A model generated the notes under the pieces. That model ran no database searches, was not told the origin of the DNA, and saw only the letters and a list, made by a program, of their open reading frames with translations. Below are positions 56,193-64,000 of a stretch of 64,000 nt of DNA, in pieces (position 1 is the stretch's first letter; each line of letters begins with the position of its first letter). The DNA is from Subtercola sp. Z020 (GTDB taxonomy: Bacteria > Actinomycetota > Actinomycetes > Actinomycetales > Microbacteriaceae), in NCBI RefSeq assembly GCF_002931235.1, contig NZ_PSTT01000070.1:1-64000 (forward strand). Reading direction: 5' to 3'. A program made the position numbers and the translations under genes.

Positions 56193-57035
56193 ATGTCCCC
56201 CACCGTCTCCGTCGTCGTCCCTGCCTACAACAACGAGGACTACATCGCTGCCACGATCGAGTCGATCCTCGCGCAGACGTACACCGACTTCGAGCTGATC
56301 ATCGCCGATCACTCCTCGACAGACGGCACGAAGGCCATCATCGAGCGCTACGCCTCCGACGCGCGCATCACGGTGCTCGACACCGAGTCCGGCGGCGGGG
56401 CCCTCCGCAACTGGAACCGGGTGACAGAGGCGGCGAGCGGCACGTACCTCAAGCTGGTGTGCGGCGACGACATCCTGTACCCGCGCTCTCTGGAGGTGCA
56501 GGTCGCGGCGATCGAGGCCGCGCCGGAGGTCACTCTCGTCGCGTCGACGAGAGACATCGTCGACGCGCGCGGCGTGGTCGTCGTGCCCCGCAGGGGGCTG
56601 GCCGGCATCACGGGCACCGTGCCCGGTCCGACGGCGGTGCGACGCACGGTCGTCGTCGGCAGCAACATCTTCGGCGAGCCGGCCTGCGTTCTCCTCCGGC
56701 GCGACACGCTGGTGAAGGTCGGCCTGTGGGACTCGCAGTTCCCCTACCTGATCGACGAGACGACCTACTCCCGGGTACTGCTCGAAGGCGACTTCCGCGC
56801 GGTTCCCGAGCCCCTGGCCGCGTTCCGCATCAGCGACTCGCAGTGGAGCGTGCGGCTCGTTCAGGAGCAGTCCGCCCAGGCGGCGGGCTTCCACCGCTGG
56901 CTGCGGGCCGAGCATCCCTCGGTCGTCTCGGCCGCCGATGTGACCGTCGGCAACGCACGCGCCTGGCTGATGGCACGCATCCGGCGCTTCGCCTACCTGT
57001 GGCTGCGCCGGCGGATGAACACGACCGATGAGTAG
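56193..57035 (+). CDS. Glycosyltransferase family 2 protein
   Basis: A 280-residue GT2 enzyme with the classic start TVSVVVPAYNNEDYIAATIESIL, then FELIIADHSSTDGTKAII, the DXD-region LKLVCGDDILYPRSL, and acceptor-side DETTYSRVLLEGDF. Upstream in-frame sequence is Arg-rich and is rejected as coding; ATG 56193 matches the family start. It overlaps the next gene by eight bases. Donor and linkage are unknown. Confidence 0.9.
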   Translation: MSPTVSVVVPAYNNEDYIAATIESILAQTYTDFELIIADHSSTDGTKAIIERYASDARITVLDTESGGGALRNWNRVTEAASGTYLKLVCGDDILYPRSLEVQVAAIEAAPEVTLVASTRDIVDARGVVVVPRRGLAGITGTVPGPTAVRRTVVVGSNIFGEPACVLLRRDTLVKVGLWDSQFPYLIDETTYSRVLLEGDFRAVPEPLAAFRISDSQWSVRLVQEQSAQAAGFHRWLRAEHPSVVSAADVTVGNARAWLMARIRRFAYLWLRRRMNTTDE

Positions 57036-59295
57036 GCGCGCCGCGTTCACCGGCTGGCTGAGAGTGTCGGCCCTCCCGTGGTATCTGCTCACGGCGGGCG
57101 TCACGGCACTGTTCACCTTCTTCGCCCTCGACCTCGACCGGGCGAAGATCGGCGTGCCGTGGCTGTACTCGGGCGACGCTCTCGCGACGGCCGACCACTT
57201 CAAGACCACGCTCGAGCAGGGCTGGTACGAGCACAACCCGAACCTCGGTGCACCGCACGGGCAGAACTACAACGACTTCCCGGTCGCCGACAACCTGCAC
57301 ATGATCGCGGCGAAGGTGCTCGGCCTGTTCTCGGGGCACTGGCCCGTCGTGCTGAACCTGTACTACTTCCTCGGCTTCATCCTCGCCGCCCTCGCCGCGT
57401 ACTGGTTCTTCCGGGTCTGCCGCATGTGGCAGCCGATCGCGGTCGCGCTCTCGGTGCTCTATGCCCTGGCGCCGTACCACTTCATCCGCGGGGAGTCGCA
57501 CCTCTTCCTCGCGTCGTACTACTGCGTACCGCTCGGTCTCGGCCTGCTGGTCTTCCTGCTGAGGGGGGAACGGCTCTGGATGTCGCGGCCCTCCCGGTAC
57601 CGCTGGCTCGGCGTGCTGACCGGCCGTGGGGCCTTCGCCGTGGTCTCCGTCGCCCTGCTGGCGACCTCGTCGACGTACTACGGGGTGTTCTTCATCATCC
57701 TGCTGGTCTTCACGGCGGTCTTCGTTCTCGTGCGGGACCGCGACTGGCGCCGCTTCGCCGGGGCGGCGGCGATCGGCCTCGTCACCGTCGTCGTGATGCT
57801 CATCAACATGGCCCCCGACGTGATCTTCGGCTGGGTCAACGGCCCGAACCCCGGCGGGTTCTTCCGCAACCCCGACGACTCGGAGGTCTACGCGCTCAAG
57901 CTGGCGCAGCTGCTGCTGCCCTGGGCCGGCAACCGCATCACGGCGCTCAGCGACCTGCGGGCGTTCTACGACCGCACCTTCCCGCTCCCTTCGGAGCAGC
58001 CGGCCCTGGGACTCGTCGGGGCCCTCGGTCTGGTCATCGCGCTGCTGGTGGTGGCCTACATGGTCATCTCCCGCCGCCGGCCGGCACCCGAGCCCGGCAC
58101 ACCCGCCGCCGTCGCGGCCGGCCACGTCGAGACCATCCGGTACGTCTCGCTGCTCACCCTGGTCGCGTTCCTCTTCTCCACCATCGGCGGCCTGTCGACG
58201 CTGATCTCGTTCTTCACCACCGCCCTCCGCGGCTGGAACCGGATGTCGATCGTCATCGCCGCCCTCTGCCTCGTCGCGTTCGGGCTGGCCCTCCAGCTCC
58301 TGCTCAGCTGGGCCTTCCGGCGTCTGAAGTTCCCCAGGGTCGTCGCGTTCGTCACCGTCGGGGTCGTCTCGATCGGTGTGCTCGGGGTCGGCTACTACGA
58401 CCAGACCCCTGCCGTCGCGGCCGACTACCCCGGCATCACGGCGAGCTACAACGCCGACGAAGCGTTCTTCTCCGCCCTGCAGCAGGAACTGCCGGCCGGT
58501 TCCGACGTGTTCCAGCTGCCGTACATCCCCTTCCCCGAGAACCTCGCGAGCAACGGGCTGGTCACGAGCGACGAGATCATCCCGTTCCTGCACTCGACGA
58601 CCCTCAACTGGAGCGCCGGCGGCATCAAGGGCCGACCGCAGTCGGACTGGCCCTACGCCGTCTCTGAGCAGCCCGGGCCGCAGCTCGTGAAGCTCGCCGC
58701 CGCATCGGGCATGTCGGGCATCCTCGTCGACACCTGGGCCTTCGACGACAAAGGTGCAGCCCTGTCTGCCGAACTCTCGACGACCCTCGGCGAACAGCCC
58801 ACCGTCAGTTCAGACGGCCACTGGCAGTTCTTCGACCTGCGCCCGGAGCGCACAGCGCTGCTCGCCGAGTACACGCCCGAGCAGCTCGCCGAGGTCGAAG
58901 CGCTCGTCACCGACCCCGTCGACCTCAGCCTGCTGCCCGACTTCCGCCCGACGTCGAACTCCGACCTGACCGCGGGCGAGGCCGATACCGCCTCACCGCA
59001 GTTCTCGCTGCTGAACGATCGGGCCGAGTCGCGGCAGGTGACGGTCTCGTTCACCGTGACCCTGCCGACCGCCCCCGGCGCCACAGCGACGGTCTCGTTC
59101 CCCGACGGGCAGACCGAGACGATCGTCGCGGGCCCCGACGGTGCGGCACAGGTCAGCCACTCGCTGAGCGTCGCGCCCGGCGACCAGCCCGTTGAGGTGA
59201 CGGTCGATGCCGGCACGCCGGCCTCACCGCCCGTCGTGCGCATCTCCGATCTCACGATCGAGCAACAGGCCGTCGAAGCGTTGCTCGCCGGGTGA
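57028..59295 (+). CDS. Large polytopic membrane protein (GT-C-like)
   Basis: A 755-residue protein with about 11-12 TM helices in residues 15-460 and a soluble extracytoplasmic C-terminal region of about 290 residues. After TM1 the loop YSGDALATADHFKTTLEQGW, NPNLGAPHGQNYNDFP is similar in layout to GT-C-type and YfhO-like proteins. I do not recognise an exact family. The C-terminal part ends with a beta-sandwich-like segment (VTVSFTVTLPTAPGATATVSF). Gene overlap upstream and close spacing downstream place it in an operon with two GT2 genes and an SDR. Confidence 0.75.
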   Translation: MSRRAAFTGWLRVSALPWYLLTAGVTALFTFFALDLDRAKIGVPWLYSGDALATADHFKTTLEQGWYEHNPNLGAPHGQNYNDFPVADNLHMIAAKVLGLFSGHWPVVLNLYYFLGFILAALAAYWFFRVCRMWQPIAVALSVLYALAPYHFIRGESHLFLASYYCVPLGLGLLVFLLRGERLWMSRPSRYRWLGVLTGRGAFAVVSVALLATSSTYYGVFFIILLVFTAVFVLVRDRDWRRFAGAAAIGLVTVVVMLINMAPDVIFGWVNGPNPGGFFRNPDDSEVYALKLAQLLLPWAGNRITALSDLRAFYDRTFPLPSEQPALGLVGALGLVIALLVVAYMVISRRRPAPEPGTPAAVAAGHVETIRYVSLLTLVAFLFSTIGGLSTLISFFTTALRGWNRMSIVIAALCLVAFGLALQLLLSWAFRRLKFPRVVAFVTVGVVSIGVLGVGYYDQTPAVAADYPGITASYNADEAFFSALQQELPAGSDVFQLPYIPFPENLASNGLVTSDEIIPFLHSTTLNWSAGGIKGRPQSDWPYAVSEQPGPQLVKLAAASGMSGILVDTWAFDDKGAALSAELSTTLGEQPTVSSDGHWQFFDLRPERTALLAEYTPEQLAEVEALVTDPVDLSLLPDFRPTSNSDLTAGEADTASPQFSLLNDRAESRQVTVSFTVTLPTAPGATATVSFPDGQTETIVAGPDGAAQVSHSLSVAPGDQPVEVTVDAGTPASPPVVRISDLTIEQQAVEALLAG

Positions 59296-59305
59296 GAAGG
59301 CAACG

Positions 59306-60361
59306 GTGATAAAGTCATCCACCGTGAGACACGAGACAGAGCTGGGCGAACAGAAGCCGCACGAGATCTCGATCGTCGTTCCCGTCTACCAGGGCGAGCG
59401 AACGCTCGCCGCGCTGATGGCCGAGATCGCTCCGCTCACCAGCGTGCAGGTCTCCCCCGCCGGGTATCCGTGGGTGGTGCGCGAAGCCCTGCTGGTCTTC
59501 GACAACGGGCCGGATGACTCGGCCCGGGTGATCCGCGAACTCACCGCCGAGCATCCGTTCGTTCGCGCCGTGTGGCTGAGCAAGAACTCCGGCCAGCACG
59601 CGGCGACCCTCGCGGGCATGGCCTCGGCCGGCAGTGAGTGGATCGTGACCCTCGACGAAGACGGGCAGCACGACCCCGCCGACATCCCCGTTCTGCTCGA
59701 CACCGCGCTCACCGAACAGGCCTCCGTCGTCTACGCCAAGCCGGTCAACCCGCCGCCGCACGGCTGGGTGCGCAACACCGCCTCGGTCGGCGCGAAGGTC
59801 GTGCTCAGCAAGCTCGCCGGCGGGGGCAACGCCAGCAGCTTCCAGAGCTTCCGGCTGATCCTCGGCAGTGTCGCCCGCAGTGTCGCCGCGTACTCGGGCT
59901 CGGGCGTCTACCTCGACATCGCCATGAGCTGGATCGCTGGCACGGTGAGCACGGCCCCCGTGACCCTCCGGGCAGAAGGCGACCGGCCCTCCGGCTATTC
60001 GGCGCGGCGACTGTTCGGCCACTTCTGGCGCATGGTGCTGACCAGCGGCACCCGGGGCCTTCGCATCGTGAGTTTTCTCGGCGTGCTCTTCGCGGTCGTG
60101 GGGATCCTGGTGGCCGTGTACATCCTCTTCGCCCGGCTGACGACATCCACCGTTCCCGACGGCTGGGCGTCGACGATCGTCGTCGTGCTGCTCGGCACAG
60201 GGGCGGTGCTGTTCTCGCTCGGTGTCATCGCCGAGTACATCGGCATCAACGTGAACATGGCGATGGGCAAACCGCCCTACCTCATCACGACTGACCCCGC
60301 CCTCGGCCCGCTCGGCCGCGCACACCCCCAGCCGACCACCCGGGCCTCCGGTCGCGCCTGA
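59306..60361 (+). CDS. Polyprenyl-phosphate glycosyltransferase, GtrB/ArnC-like GT2
   Basis: A protein of 351 residues. The GT2 domain has EISIVVPVYQGERTLAALMAEI, a DXD-like motif in VTLDEDGQHDPADIP, and VWLSKNSGQHAATLAGM. Two C-terminal TM helices (VSFLGVLFAVVGILVAVYIL; VLLGTGAVLFSLGVIAEYIG) match enzymes that make polyprenyl-phosphate sugars for GT-C transferases. GTG 59306 with GAGAAGG five bases upstream is used; GTG 59324, eight bases after TAAAGT, is an alternative. The GtrA protein at 37864 could be its membrane partner. Confidence 0.88.
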   Translation: MIKSSTVRHETELGEQKPHEISIVVPVYQGERTLAALMAEIAPLTSVQVSPAGYPWVVREALLVFDNGPDDSARVIRELTAEHPFVRAVWLSKNSGQHAATLAGMASAGSEWIVTLDEDGQHDPADIPVLLDTALTEQASVVYAKPVNPPPHGWVRNTASVGAKVVLSKLAGGGNASSFQSFRLILGSVARSVAAYSGSGVYLDIAMSWIAGTVSTAPVTLRAEGDRPSGYSARRLFGHFWRMVLTSGTRGLRIVSFLGVLFAVVGILVAVYILFARLTTSTVPDGWASTIVVVLLGTGAVLFSLGVIAEYIGINVNMAMGKPPYLITTDPALGPLGRAHPQPTTRASGRA

Positions 60362-60369
60362 CCCCCGGG

Positions 60370-61332
60370 ATGACCCTCACCACGTGGATAATCGGCTCCG
60401 GAGGGCTGCTCGGCCGCGCCCTGACGAGAGCCGTCGCCGTCCGCGGCGGCTGGCACAGGGAGCCGTCGCCCGCGCTGGACTGGGCTGACCCTCAGGCTGT
60501 GCACGAAGTCGTCTCCGCACGGTTGCAGGCGTGGTTCGACGGGCTGGCGGGCGACGACGAGTGGTGCCTCATCTGGGCGGCCGGCGCCGGTGTCATCGGC
60601 ACCTCCCCCGCGCAGTTCGCCGCCGAACTGGCGCAGTTCACCGAGGTGCTCGCCCTGGTCGAGACAGCTGCGGCCCGGCACGGGGTCGCGGCCCGCGGAT
60701 CGGTGTTCCTCGCCTCGTCGGCCGGTGGGCTCTACGGAGGGTCGAGCAACCCGCCATACACCGAAGGGACGGTGCCCGTGCCCCTCTCGCCCTACGGCGA
60801 GACCAAACTGGCGATGGAGGAGGCCCTCGACGCCTTCCACCGGCGCAGCGGCGTCGCGGTGCTGAAGGGCCGCATCGCGAACCTCTACGGCCCCGGGCAG
60901 AAGCTCAGCAAGATGCAGGGGCTCATCTCGACACTGGCCAAGGCGCAGTTCTCACCCACGCCCGCCTCGATCTTCGTGCCGCTCGACACCGTGCGGGACT
61001 ACATCTTCGTCGACGACTGCGCCGAGCTCATCTGCGACGCCGTCGAACGCCTGCTGGCGAGCCGCGCCTCTGAGGGCGCCCTCAACGTCACGAAGATCCT
61101 CGCCAGCGGGGAGGCGGTGACGGTGGGCGCACTGATCGGCCACTTCCAGTCGCTCACCCGGCGAAAGCCGCACATCATGCTCGGCAGCTCCCCCACCATC
61201 TCGATGCAGGCGCTCGACCTGCGGCTGCGGTCGGTGGTCTGGGTCGAGCTCGACGACCGGGAGCTCACTCCGCTTCCCGCGGGCATCCACGCGTCGATGC
61301 TCGACATCCTGCAGGGCATCCAGCAGGGCTGA
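60370..61332 (+). CDS. NAD(P)-dependent sugar-nucleotide epimerase/reductase (extended SDR)
   Basis: A 320-residue SDR with an atypical nucleotide loop WIIGSGGLLGRAL, catalytic VFLASSAGGLYG and SPYGETKLAMEEAL (Tyr-x3-Lys), then RIANLYGPGQKLSK and DYIFVDDCAELI. It resembles WcaG-like epimerase/reductases and could reduce the Gmd product, but no residue assigns a substrate. It starts eight bases after the GT2 stop and is the last gene of this plus-strand unit, facing the convergent flippase. Confidence 0.82.
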   Translation: MTLTTWIIGSGGLLGRALTRAVAVRGGWHREPSPALDWADPQAVHEVVSARLQAWFDGLAGDDEWCLIWAAGAGVIGTSPAQFAAELAQFTEVLALVETAAARHGVAARGSVFLASSAGGLYGGSSNPPYTEGTVPVPLSPYGETKLAMEEALDAFHRRSGVAVLKGRIANLYGPGQKLSKMQGLISTLAKAQFSPTPASIFVPLDTVRDYIFVDDCAELICDAVERLLASRASEGALNVTKILASGEAVTVGALIGHFQSLTRRKPHIMLGSSPTISMQALDLRLRSVVWVELDDRELTPLPAGIHASMLDILQGIQQG

Positions 61333-61352
61333 GGCCGCCGTGCGCGCGGGTG

Positions 61353-62639
61353 TCAGCGCGCTGCCGGCGCCCCAGCGGCAGCCGCGGTCGCGAGCGCGAC
61401 CCTGCTGGCGCGGAGCGTGCGGGCGAGCCCGATGCCCAGCTGCACCGCCGCGACGAACGACCCGACGATCAACGGGCCCGTCACGCGCAGCAGGGGATCG
61501 TCGAGCAACAGCACGGGAACCACGGCCGCCACGGCACCGATGACCCACGAGCGGATGACGAGGGTGTGCCGGCCGAGGGCGACAGACCCGTCGGAGACCA
61601 CGAGCGCGATGAGGAACAGCCCGACGCCCGCGGAGACGAGCAGGATGCCGAACGACGAGAGCACCTTGCCCGCGAAGAACAGGTTGAGCACGAACGGGCC
61701 GAGCACGAGCATCCCGAGCACCAGCACCAGGGCGCCCGCGCAGGCGATGCCGACCGCCGTGACCACCGTGCGCCCGGCGGCCCTCGTGTCGCCGGCGCGC
61801 CAGGCGCTCGCCACCCGCGGCAGGTAGAGGATCTGCATGACCTGGTAGGCGAAGACCGGGATGCGGGCGATCGAGAGGCACACCAGAATCTCGCCGGTGA
61901 GCGCGATCGCGTCTTCGCCACCGACCACCTTCGCGATCAGCGGCCCGCTGTTCAGAATCAGCTGGATCGACAGTGCCGCTCCGATCAGCCGCGCCAGCTG
62001 GCCGAGGAACCTGCCCACCGGCAGCCGGTCGATGCCGCGCCACGACTCGCGACGCCCCACGAAGGCCGGCAGCACCGAGACGAGAGTGGCCACGGGTACG
62101 ACGAAGGCGAACGAGACCGCGCCGGCCAGGCCGAGCGCCACGATCAGCACGGGCAGACCGACCCGCAGAACGCCCTCGAGCGCGATGATCGCGGAGTACC
62201 GGGTCGTGAGGTGGCTGCCCGAGAGCAGGCCGCGGGCCGGGAACTGCACCGCGTACGCGATGAAGGAGGCGATCAGCGCCACCACGAGGGCCGGGCTGCC
62301 GATGTAGGCCTGGCCGGGAGGCGTGAAGAGCGCGAGGGCCGCGAGGGAGGTCACCACGGCCACTCCGCCGCCCGCCAGGAACACCAGCCGCATCATGCCG
62401 CCACGGGCGCTGTGCGAGGCTCCGGCGATGGAGCGGGAGGTCTCCTGCTCGAGCGGGTAGAAGAAGCCGAGGCCGATGGTCACCGTCATCGACCAGAAGA
62501 CGGCGAAGTTCGCGTACTCCGCGTCGCTCGCGTCGCGCAGCAGAACGAGCAGCACGTAGCTGCCGATTCCCGACATCACCGCCGCCAGCCCGACGATCCC
62601 TGTGCGCACGATCGCAGCACGCGAGGGGGCAGGCGGCAC
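61353..62639 (-). CDS. Polysaccharide flippase (Wzx/MOP superfamily)-like membrane protein
   Basis: A 428-residue protein with about 12 TM helices in the MOP/Wzx pattern (RTGIVGLAAVMSGIGSYVLL, ANFAVFWSMTVTIGLGFFYPLE, further helices to the C-terminus). It should flip lipid-linked repeat units for polymerisation, for example by the Wzy_C-type protein at 32116. GTG 62639 has AGAGGA seven bases upstream; the much longer open frame beyond it is the shadow of the divergent xylose synthase gene. This is a second potential export route beside Wzm/Wzt. Confidence 0.82.
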   Translation of the reverse strand: MPPAPSRAAIVRTGIVGLAAVMSGIGSYVLLVLLRDASDAEYANFAVFWSMTVTIGLGFFYPLEQETSRSIAGASHSARGGMMRLVFLAGGGVAVVTSLAALALFTPPGQAYIGSPALVVALIASFIAYAVQFPARGLLSGSHLTTRYSAIIALEGVLRVGLPVLIVALGLAGAVSFAFVVPVATLVSVLPAFVGRRESWRGIDRLPVGRFLGQLARLIGAALSIQLILNSGPLIAKVVGGEDAIALTGEILVCLSIARIPVFAYQVMQILYLPRVASAWRAGDTRAAGRTVVTAVGIACAGALVLVLGMLVLGPFVLNLFFAGKVLSSFGILLVSAGVGLFLIALVVSDGSVALGRHTLVIRSWVIGAVAAVVPVLLLDDPLLRVTGPLIVGSFVAAVQLGIGLARTLRASRVALATAAAAGAPAAR

Positions 62640-62641
62640 GG

Positions 62642-62647
62642 TAGAGT
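62642..62647 (+). promoter_or_regulatory. Candidate -10 box of the UDP-xylose synthase gene
   Basis: TAGAGT ends seven bases before GTG 62655, an in-frame alternative start 20 codons upstream of ATG 62715. If used, the message would be leaderless. The box also overlaps the ribosome-binding region of the divergent flippase gene. Confidence 0.35.
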
Positions 62648-62714
62648 CCTCTAGGTGGTTGGTGGAACCGTAGAAACGATACCGCCATTCGTCTTCGAGA
62701 AAGGTCCGTACCCC

Positions 62715-63653
62715 ATGGTTTCCAAAGCCCTGATCGCCGGCGGCGCCGGTTTCGTCGGCTCGCACCTGACCGACCGGCTGCTCGACCAGGGCTGGCAGGT
62801 CACCGTCGTCGACAACCTGATCACCGGTTTCGAGAACAACCTCGCGCACCACCGAGACAACCCGCGCTTCACCTTCCTGCAGCAGAATGCCGAAGACGCT
62901 GGCCACATCGACGACACGTTCGACCTCGTGCTGCACTTCGCCTCGCCCGCCTCGCCTCCCCGCTACCTCGCGCACCCGATCGAGACCATGCACGCCGGCT
63001 CGAACGTGACGGAGGCACTGCTGCGTGTCGCCCAGCGCGACGGCGCCCGCTTCATCCTCTCCTCCACCTCCGAGGTGTACGGCGACCCGTCGGTGCACCC
63101 GCAGACCGAGGAGTACTGGGGCAACGTCTCCTCCACCGGCCCCCGCAGCGTCTACGACGAGGCGAAGCGCTACGCAGAGGCGCTGACGTTCGCGTTCCAG
63201 CGCACCTTCGGCGTCGACACGGGCATCGTGCGGCTGTTCAACACGTACGGCCCGCGCATGGACCCCGACGACGGCCGCGCCGTTCCCGCCTTCGTGAAGG
63301 CCGCCCTCGCAGGCGCTCCGATCCCGCTGCACGGCGACGGCAGCCAGACGCGTTCGCTCTGCTTCATCGACGACCAGGTCGACGGCATCCTCGCCCTCGC
63401 CGCGAGCAGCGAGCCGGGCCCGATCAACATCGGCAACCCGCACGAGCAGAGCCTGCTCGAGATCGCCGAGCTGGTCATCGACCTCACCGGCAGTCCCTCC
63501 ACTGTCGAACTCCACCCGCGCCCTGTCGACGACCCCGAACGTCGCCAGCCCGACATCACCAAGGCTCAGGCACTCCTGTCCTGGAATCCGCGCGTCGATG
63601 TCGTGGAGGGCCTGACCAGAACCATCGACTGGTTCAGAACACACGAGAAGTAA
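62715..63653 (+). CDS. UDP-glucuronate decarboxylase (UDP-xylose synthase)
   Basis: A 312-residue SDR matching UXS-type enzymes, which convert UDP-glucuronate to UDP-xylose. Diagnostic segments are GGAGFVGSHLTDRLL, HFASPASPPRYLAHPIETM, STSEVYGDPSVHPQTEEYW, the GPRSVYDEAKRYAEAL (Tyr-x3-Lys) and RLFNTYGPRMDPDDGRAVP. ATG 62715 gives the family start (MVSKALIAGGAG). GTG 62655 would add 20 residues. It is divergent from the flippase and followed two bases later by a GT2 gene. Confidence 0.9.
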   Translation: MVSKALIAGGAGFVGSHLTDRLLDQGWQVTVVDNLITGFENNLAHHRDNPRFTFLQQNAEDAGHIDDTFDLVLHFASPASPPRYLAHPIETMHAGSNVTEALLRVAQRDGARFILSSTSEVYGDPSVHPQTEEYWGNVSSTGPRSVYDEAKRYAEALTFAFQRTFGVDTGIVRLFNTYGPRMDPDDGRAVPAFVKAALAGAPIPLHGDGSQTRSLCFIDDQVDGILALAASSEPGPINIGNPHEQSLLEIAELVIDLTGSPSTVELHPRPVDDPERRQPDITKAQALLSWNPRVDVVEGLTRTIDWFRTHEK

Positions 63654-63655
63654 CC

Positions 63656-64000
63656 GTGAAACTCTCCGTGCTGATGCCCGTGTACAACGAGCAGGCAACA
63701 CTCCAGAAGGTGCTCGACAAGGTGCTCGCCATCACGTGGCAGGCCGAGGTCGAGGTCGAATTCGTCATCGTGAACGACGGCAGCGTCGACGAGACGGCGG
63801 CGATCCTCGATGCGGTGACCGACGATCGCGTGACCGTCTTCCACCAGCCCGCCAACCAGGGCAAGGGCGCCGCGATCCGCAAGGCCGCCTCGCTCGCCAC
63901 CGGTGACCACCTGATCATCTGCGACGCCGACGAGGAGTACAAGCCCTCCGAGATCCCGGGCCTCCTGCAGCCGATCCTCGACGGTGAGGCGAGAATCGTC
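63656..64000 (+). CDS. Glycosyltransferase family 2 protein, DPM1-like (cut by window end)
   Basis: The first 115 codons are visible: KLSVLMPVYNEQATLQKVLD, EFVIVNDGSVDETAAIL, HQPANQGKGAAIRKAASLA and the DXD-type LIICDADEEYKPSE. This is the N-terminal half of a GT2 domain of the polyprenol-phosphate mannosyl/glucosyltransferase kind. GTG 63656 has GAGAAG just upstream. The 3' end lies outside the window, so C-terminal TM helices cannot be judged. Confidence 0.88.
   Translation, partial: MKLSVLMPVYNEQATLQKVLDKVLAITWQAEVEVEFVIVNDGSVDETAAILDAVTDDRVTVFHQPANQGKGAAIRKAASLATGDHLIICDADEEYKPSEIPGLLQPILDGEARIV

Noticed and set aside
61353-63701. Extended 782-codon version of the flippase
   Set aside because: The upstream half overlaps the divergent UDP-xylose synthase gene out of frame; GTG 62639 with AGAGGA is the supported start.

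Overview
This is chromosomal DNA of very high G+C from an actinobacterium, most likely of the family Microbacteriaceae. The secA-hpf-comF-lpqB-mtrB-mtrA block, ahcY, DUF3499, WhiB and manA are in actinobacterial order. The DUF4129/DUF4350/MoxR/DUF58/SpoIIM/RDD block is also typical, there is an LAxTG-type sortase signal, and nothing points to mycolic acids. I assign the family from gene order and protein style, not from a database search. No rRNA, tRNA, CRISPR array, integrase, transposase or prophage gene was seen.

Positions 1-32 kb are mostly conserved backbone. The minus strand carries secA (cut by the window start), hpf, comF and the cell-envelope operon mtrA-mtrB-lpqB. Next comes a small accessory patch: a 5'-truncated remnant of an Ig-like repeat protein and an intact lipoprotein. 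A plus-strand membrane/MoxR cluster follows (polytopic membrane protein, DUF4129, DUF4350, MoxR ATPase, DUF58), with a SpoIIM-family gene and an RDD gene divergent from each other. A secreted seven-repeat beta-propeller protein with an LAHTG anchor is inserted before ahcY. After that lie DUF3499, a degenerate zincin-like protein, a DUF5719 protein, a 1035-residue GT2/membrane fusion, WhiB, a GlxA-type regulator, manA and an acyl-CoA dehydrogenase.

Positions 32-64 kb are an accessory surface-glycan locus. Its units are an O-antigen-ligase-like protein and an FkbM methyltransferase (plus); GT4-DUF4012-GtrA-GT4-Wzm-Wzt (minus); two GDP-mannose dehydratase-type genes, GT4, GT2, a GT-C-like membrane protein and two more GT4 genes (plus); a three-gene minus unit with a wall-hydrolase-like protein bearing three carbohydrate-binding-type repeats; GT2, a membrane protein, a polyprenyl-phosphate GT2 and a sugar-nucleotide SDR (plus); a Wzx-like flippase (minus); and a UDP-xylose synthase with a GT2 (plus, cut by the window end). 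Taken together they suggest nucleotide sugars derived from GDP-mannose (fed by manA) and from UDP-glucuronate. They also suggest two export routes (ABC-2 and flippase/polymerase) and four related GT4 enzymes that share an unusual N-terminal domain.

A recurring regulatory theme is a -10-like hexamer placed 6-8 bases before the start codon, as expected for leaderless transcripts. Other oddities are a possible ATC start codon in the DUF4012 gene, a 20-codon ORF coupled on both sides between MoxR and DUF58, tandem repeats that begin directly at stop codons, and several perfect palindromes in promoter regions.
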